The notes under the pieces are model-generated. The model saw nothing but the letters and a program-made list of their open reading frames with translations, was not told where the DNA came from and made no database searches. The translations under genes were made by a program, and so were the position numbers. This document shows, piece by piece, positions 60,298-64,000 of a DNA stretch of 64,000 nucleotides; the stretch's first letter is position 1, and each line of letters starts with the position of its first letter. The stretch covers positions 1 through 64,000 of the forward strand of contig NZ_JARJBB010000001.1 in NCBI RefSeq assembly GCF_029269835.1, in the 5' to 3' direction. This stretch comes from Streptomyces tropicalis. Lineage in GTDB: Bacteria > Actinomycetota > Actinomycetes > Streptomycetales > Streptomycetaceae.

Positions 60298-61238
60298 CCG
60301 TAGGTCTCCTCGCGGACCTGGTCGAGAGCCTTCTGCAGGTCCTCCGGGTAGTCGCTGGAGAACTCCGCCCACTGCCCGTCGCCGGGGTGCTCGAAGCCGA
60401 GCCGGACCGCGTGCAGCCACTGGCGGGTCAGGCCGAGCCGCTTGGCGAGCGTGGGGTCGGCGCCGTAGGTCAGGTCGCCGACGCAGGGGTGGCGGTGGGC
60501 GGCCATGTGGACGCGGATCTGGTGGGTGCGGCCGGTCTCCAGCTTCACGTCGAGCAGGGAGGCCGCGCGGAACGCCTCGATCAGGTCGTAGTGCGTGACC
60601 GAGGGCTTGCCGTCCGCCGTGACCGCCCACTTGTAGTCGTGGTTCGGGTGGCGGCCGATGGGCGCGTCGATGGTGCCGCTGGTCGGGTCGGGGTGGCCCT
60701 GGACGAGCGTGTGGTAGCGCTTGTCGACCGTGCGCTCCTTGAACTGCCGCTTCAGGGAGGTGTAGGCCCGCTCGGACTTGGCGACCACCATCAGACCGGA
60801 GGTGCCCACGTCGAGGCGGTGCACGATGCCCTGGCGCTCGGCGGCCCCGGAGGTGGAGACGCGGTAGCCGGCGGCGGCGAGACCGCCGATCACGGTCGGT
60901 CCGGTCCAGCCGGGGCTGGGGTGCGCGGCGACCCCGACCGGCTTGACGACGACGACCACGTCCTCGTCGTCGTGCACGATCTCCATGCCCTCGACGGGCT
61001 CGGCGACGACCTGCACCGGAGCGGACGCCTGCGGCATCTCGACCTCCAGCCAGGAGCCGCCGCCGACCCGCTCGGACTTGCCGACCACGACCCCGTCGAC
61101 CAGCACCTTCCCGGCCGCGGCCAGCTCCGCCGCCTTGGTACGGGAGAAGCCGAACATGCGGGAGATGGCGGCGTCGACGCGCTCGCCCTCCAGGCCGTCC
61201 GGCACGGGCAGGGTACGGATCTCGGGAATCGTGCTCAC
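60294..61238 (-). CDS. RluD-type 23S rRNA pseudouridine synthase
   Basis: 314 residues: N-terminal S4 domain ([25 protein letters not shown]) and catalytic domain with [20 protein letters not shown], whose Asp is the catalytic base, then [15 protein letters not shown]. It isomerises uridine to pseudouridine in large-subunit rRNA; RluD versus RluA/C specificity cannot be told. It is downstream of lspA, a common bacterial order. Confidence 0.93.
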   Translation of the reverse strand: MSTIPEIRTLPVPDGLEGERVDAAISRMFGFSRTKAAELAAAGKVLVDGVVVGKSERVGGGSWLEVEMPQASAPVQVVAEPVEGMEIVHDDEDVVVVVKPVGVAAHPSPGWTGPTVIGGLAAAGYRVSTSGAAERQGIVHRLDVGTSGLMVVAKSERAYTSLKRQFKERTVDKRYHTLVQGHPDPTSGTIDAPIGRHPNHDYKWAVTADGKPSVTHYDLIEAFRAASLLDVKLETGRTHQIRVHMAAHRHPCVGDLTYGADPTLAKRLGLTRQWLHAVRLGFEHPGDGQWAEFSSDYPEDLQKALDQVREETYG

Positions 61239-61319
61239 CCGTCGAGTATGCCGGACGCCTCCGGCAGCTCCGCGCCCCCGCCCTCGCGGTGGCCGCTCCG
61301 GCCCCCGCGGACGGTGCCG

Positions 61320-61946
61320 TCAGTCCTTGTGGACGGTGCCGTCCGGGTCCAGACCGCGGAAGGACAGCAGCACGATCAGGATGCCGCCGCAGACGATCGC
61401 GGAGTCGGCGAGGTTGAAGACGGCGAAGTGCTTGGGCGCGATGAAGTCGACGACCGCGCCCTCGAAGACGCCGGGCGCGCGGAAGATCCGGTCGGTGAGG
61501 TTGCCGAGGGCGCCGCCCAGCAGCAGGCCGAGCGCGACGGCCCAGGGCAGGCTGTAGAGCTTGCGGGCGAGCCGGGCGATGACCACGATCACGGCGGCCG
61601 CGATCGCCGTGAAGATCACGGTGAAGGCCTCGCCGACACCGAAGGCGGCGCCCGCGTTGCGGATGGCCTCCAGCTTCAGCCAGTCCCCGACGATCTCGAT
61701 CGGCGCGTGGTGCTCCAGATGGGCCACCACGATCAGCTTGCTGACCAGGTCCAGGGCGTACGCGAGGGCCGCGACGCCGAAGAGCACCGCGATCCGCCGC
61801 CTGCTGCGGGGCGCGGTCCGTCCCGCGCCGTCCGTCCCGCCGGCGTCCGCCGCCGCGCCGGTCCCCCCGGCCGGGGTGCCCTCGGGGCCGGGCCGTTCCG
61901 CGTCCGGGGTGTCCGGCGTACCGATGATGCGCTCCGCCTCTGCCAC
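61320..61946 (-). CDS. lspA: Lipoprotein signal peptidase (signal peptidase II)
   Basis: 208 residues from the GTG at 61946 with GAGGG upstream. Four membrane segments and the two catalytic Asp regions GNLTDRIF and [10 protein letters not shown] 50-residue N-terminal extension rich in Pro, Gly and Ala ([13 protein letters not shown]) precedes the first helix. It cleaves the signal peptide of diacylated lipoproteins made by Lgt. It is upstream of the pseudouridine synthase, with an 81-bp gap. Confidence 0.94.
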   Translation of the reverse strand: MAEAERIIGTPDTPDAERPGPEGTPAGGTGAAADAGGTDGAGRTAPRSRRRIAVLFGVAALAYALDLVSKLIVVAHLEHHAPIEIVGDWLKLEAIRNAGAAFGVGEAFTVIFTAIAAAVIVVIARLARKLYSLPWAVALGLLLGGALGNLTDRIFRAPGVFEGAVVDFIAPKHFAVFNLADSAIVCGGILIVLLSFRGLDPDGTVHKD

Positions 61947-62040
61947 GTGAGTCCCTCAACCTAGGTGCCTGACTGAGGACGAGCGTACGGCACGCCCGGC
62001 CGGCCCCACGTGCTCAGGCGGCCCGTGGGGACCCGGCCGG

Positions 62041-62080
62041 CCGGGGCGGCGCGCGCCCGGCCGGGGCGGCGCGCGCCCGG
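62041..62080. repeat. Two tandem 20-bp repeats
   Basis: CCGGGGCGGCGCGCGCCCGG occurs at 62041-62060 and again at 62061-62080, followed by a partial third copy. It lies in the gap between dksA-like stop and lspA start. Confidence 0.8.
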
Positions 62081-62111
62081 CCGGCGCGCCCGCTGCCGCC
62101 GCCCGCCCGGG

Positions 62112-63242
62112 TCAGTACCGGCGTTCCTGCTTCTGCTTGCACTCCACGCACAGCGTGGCCCGCGGGAAGGCCTGCATCCGGGCCTTGCCGATGGGCTTGC
62201 CGCAGTTCTCGCACAGGCCGTACGTGCCCGCGTCCAGCCGGTCCAGGGCGCGCTCGCTCTGGATGAGCATCTCGCGGGCGTTGGCGGTGAGCGCCATCTC
62301 GTGCTCGCGGGCGATGTTCTTGGTGCCGGTGTCGGCCTCGTCGTCGCCGGCGCCGTCGCCCGAGTCGCGCATCATGCCCGCCAGGGACGCCTCCGAGGAG
62401 CTGATCTCCGAGCGCAGCCGCTCCATCTCCGACTGGAGCTCCGCGCGGGCCTCGGCCACCTCCTCCGGGGTCCAGGGCTCCTCGCCCGGGCGTACCGCGA
62501 GGTCGCCGGGCTCCGCCGCGACGGCCCGTGCCGGGGGGACGGCGTTGTCGGCCGCCGTGGCCATGGCCGGAGTCTTCTTCGCAACCACTGTCGTGGCTCC
62601 CGTCTCGTCCGCGGCCCGTGCCGCGCCCGCCTGCTTCGCCGTGCCCTGCCCGGCCGCGGCCTTCCCGGCCGCCGCCTTCTTCGTGGTCCTCCCCGCGGCC
62701 TTCGCCGCCACCGCCTTCTTCGCGACCGCCTTCCCGGTCGCGGTCCTCTTCGCCGTCGCCTTCTCCGGGGCCGCCTTCCCGGCGACCGTCCTCTCCGCCA
62801 CGACCGCCTCCACCGCCGTCCCGGGCGCGGCCCTGTGTGCCGACGCCTTCTTCGCCGCCGTCTCCCGGACCGCGGTGCTCTTCGCCGCGGTCCTCCCGGC
62901 CGCGGCCTTCTTCGCCACGGTCTTCCTCGCCGCGGCCTTCCCGGCCGCCGCCTTCTTCGCCGTCCTCTCCGGGGCGGGGCCGGCCGCCGCCTCCGCCGCC
63001 GTCCTCTTCGCGGTCTTCTTCGCCGCCGCCCTTCCCGCGCTCTTCCTCGCCTCTGCCTTCGCGGTCGCCGTCCTGCGGGCCGCGGCCGCCTCGTCCGCCG
63101 GGTCCTTCCCGGCCGCCGCCGCGTGCTCCGCCGCGCCGGTCCCGTGCGCCCGCGTCCTCCCGCTCCCGTCCGTCGCGTGCGGGCCGGAGGCATCCGGGGA
63201 CCTTCCGGACGCCGACTGCTCGGCGGTCTTCTTCGCCACCAT
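62112..63242 (-). CDS. TraR/DksA zinc-finger protein with histone H1-like N-terminal tail
   Basis: 376 residues from the ATG at 63242 with GAAGGGG upstream. Residues about 60-230 are repeats of AAxKxAA/KKAAAGKA type (AKKAVAAKAAGRTTKKAAAG), as in eukaryotic H1 and actinobacterial HU-like tails. The C-terminal 120 residues are a DksA/TraR domain: coiled-coil with ARAELQSEMERLRSEI and a four-Cys zinc finger CENC-x17-CVEC. DksA binds RNA polymerase secondary channel; the tail would add DNA or RNA binding. It lies directly upstream of, and divergent from, the ileS leader. Confidence 0.88.
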   Translation of the reverse strand: MVAKKTAEQSASGRSPDASGPHATDGSGRTRAHGTGAAEHAAAAGKDPADEAAAARRTATAKAEARKSAGRAAAKKTAKRTAAEAAAGPAPERTAKKAAAGKAAARKTVAKKAAAGRTAAKSTAVRETAAKKASAHRAAPGTAVEAVVAERTVAGKAAPEKATAKRTATGKAVAKKAVAAKAAGRTTKKAAAGKAAAGQGTAKQAGAARAADETGATTVVAKKTPAMATAADNAVPPARAVAAEPGDLAVRPGEEPWTPEEVAEARAELQSEMERLRSEISSSEASLAGMMRDSGDGAGDDEADTGTKNIAREHEMALTANAREMLIQSERALDRLDAGTYGLCENCGKPIGKARMQAFPRATLCVECKQKQERRY

Positions 63243-63842
63243 GGCCGCGGCCCCTTCACATATTGTGATCTTGCACGCGAATCGTGCTGGGACGATAAAT
63301 CGACTCGGGTCCCGCGGCAACGGGGCACGCCGCCCGATCCGCCCGCCTCCCGGGCACCGCCGGGCCGGCCTGCCTGCGTTGTGCCCAGCTCCCCGCCGGG
63401 TAATCCGGCCGGCGCACGGCCCCGCGGTCCGGACGGGCGCGCCGCGCCAATCGGGTCACCGCACGCCCGCGCCCCGCCCCCGCGGCCGCACCGGGGAAAA
63501 CCGGTCCACCGGCGCCCCGGGAGCGCCGTACACTGGGCGGAGCGAACGGCATGGATGGGGACGAGTAGCGGCGTACGCAGCCCAGAGCGACCCGGGGACG
63601 GTGGAAGCCCGGGGGCGAGCGCGACGTGAAGATCACCCCGGAGCCGCCGGAAGAACGCCCCGGTGCAGGATCAGGGGCCGGTAGACCCGGCATCGCGACC
63701 CCAATGAGGGGGCTCACCGGCGCCAGGGGTGCCGGAGGGCCAAGGAGGGTGGTACCGCGGGAGCGCGCCGCACACGGCGTGGACAGCTGAAAGGCTCTCG
63801 TCCCTCCGACGGAAGGCAGCACGTCCGCCGGAGGAAGATCTG
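63243..63842. other. 600-bp divergent intergenic region dksA-like/ileS
   Basis: The left 290 bp should contain the dksA-like promoter; a TATTGTGATC stretch near 63260 is AT-rich for this genome. The right half is the ileS T-box leader. No gene is seen. Confidence 0.7.
63541..63835 (+). promoter_or_regulatory. ileS: T-box riboswitch upstream of ileS
   Basis: AGGGTGGTACCGCGG at 63746-63760 is the conserved T-box sequence that contacts the tRNA acceptor end. The preceding leader contains GGACGAGTAG and GCCCAGAG-type stem I elements, and the probable specifier codon ATC (63632-63634, in GAAGATCACC) for isoleucine. Downstream CCTCCG-A-CGGA (63803-63813) pairs with TCCG-C-CGGAGG (63824-63834), burying the Shine-Dalgarno GGAGG (63830-63834). 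Control should therefore be of translation: uncharged tRNA(Ile) would release the ribosome-binding site. A possible -10, TACACT, lies at 63529-63534. Confidence 0.9.
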
Positions 63843-64000
63843 ATGACGCAGTACCGCCAGGTGCCCGCCCAGGTCGACCTGCCCGCGCTCGAGCACGCAG
63901 TGCTCGACTTCTGGCGCGAGCAGAAGATCTTTGCCAAGAGCCTGGAGCAGTCCGAGGGCCGCCCCGAGTGGGTGTTCTACGAAGGCCCGCCCACCGCGAA
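63843..64000 (+). CDS. ileS: Isoleucyl-tRNA synthetase (N-terminal fragment)
   Basis: The first 52 codons plus one base, cut off by the window end. MTQYRQVPAQVDLPALEHAVL and the class I entry sequence FYEGPPTA identify it; HIGH is just beyond. It charges tRNA(Ile). The GGAGGAAG site is 8 nt before the ATG and is sequestered by the T-box leader. Confidence 0.93.
   Translation, partial: MTQYRQVPAQVDLPALEHAVLDFWREQKIFAKSLEQSEGRPEWVFYEGPPTA

Noticed and set aside
62010..63629. Plus-strand open frames opposite the dksA-like gene
   Set aside because: They mirror the Lys/Ala repeats of the real gene and lack a ribosome-binding site or domain.

Overview
The window is a very GC-rich stretch of an actinobacterial chromosome, almost certainly Streptomyces. 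The evidence is strong third-position GC codon bias, frequent GTG starts, many 4-nt ATGA/GTGA gene overlaps, and a PriA isomerase in place of separate HisA/TrpF. The gene order (gltBD, lgt, trpCMBA, trpE/hisI, the his operon, dnaE, rluD-lspA-dksA-like-ileS) also matches what I remember of the conserved chromosome core. No prophage, insertion sequence, tRNA, rRNA or CRISPR array was recognised.

Layout. (1) 21-3009: a response regulator, a chorismate mutase, a putative HEXXH zinc peptidase and a TerF-like vWA protein. (2) 3223-9274: gltB-gltD (NADPH glutamate synthase), overlapping by 8 nt, with a candidate GlnR-like site upstream. (3) 9648-18294: a VIT/CCC1-type metal transporter divergent from a six-gene, translationally coupled operon. 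That operon encodes four ADP-ribosylglycohydrolase-fold proteins, a family III CoA-transferase and a CitE/HpcH-type lyase. The intergenic region holds two degenerate DtxR/DmdR-like iron boxes, one facing each side. This is the least understood and most interesting part of the window. (4) 18397-20274: lgt and a membrane-anchored DsbA-like thiol oxidoreductase. (5) 20375-27507: tryptophan genes hisI-trpE, three small membrane proteins of unknown function, then trpC-trpM-trpB-trpA ending in a strong terminator. (6) 28533-36548: hisD-hisC-hisB-small membrane protein-hisH-priA-ridA-hisF, almost all overlapping, followed by an HTH regulator and an MFS exporter. (7) 36744-45496: pentapeptide-like membrane protein, TPR-like protein, LON-domain protein, YbaK-type tRNA deacylase, an ABC exporter, a NYN nuclease-like protein and a small basic protein. 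(8) 45607-57231: dnaE, a DUF2252 protein, a second DsbA-like protein with a membrane partner, a Tat-exported PhoD phosphatase, a STAS protein, a dienelactone-hydrolase-like enzyme and an MscS channel. (9) 57288-64000: SDR, Na+/H+ antiporter, GNAT, rluD-like pseudouridine synthase, lspA, a DksA-like protein with a histone H1-like tail, and a T-box leader controlling ileS, which runs off the end.

The genes form an amino-acid metabolism core. GltBD supplies glutamate for transaminations and HisH handles glutamine. PriA serves both His and Trp pathways, chorismate mutase competes with TrpE for chorismate, and RidA in the his operon would remove reactive enamines. Lgt and LspA are consecutive steps of lipoprotein maturation. 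Several genes appear leaderless, with a TANNNT -10 hexamer 6-8 nt before the start and no Shine-Dalgarno sequence. Two of these (the HTH regulator at 30688 and phoD at 52477) have near-perfect palindromes over the promoter that look like repressor operators.
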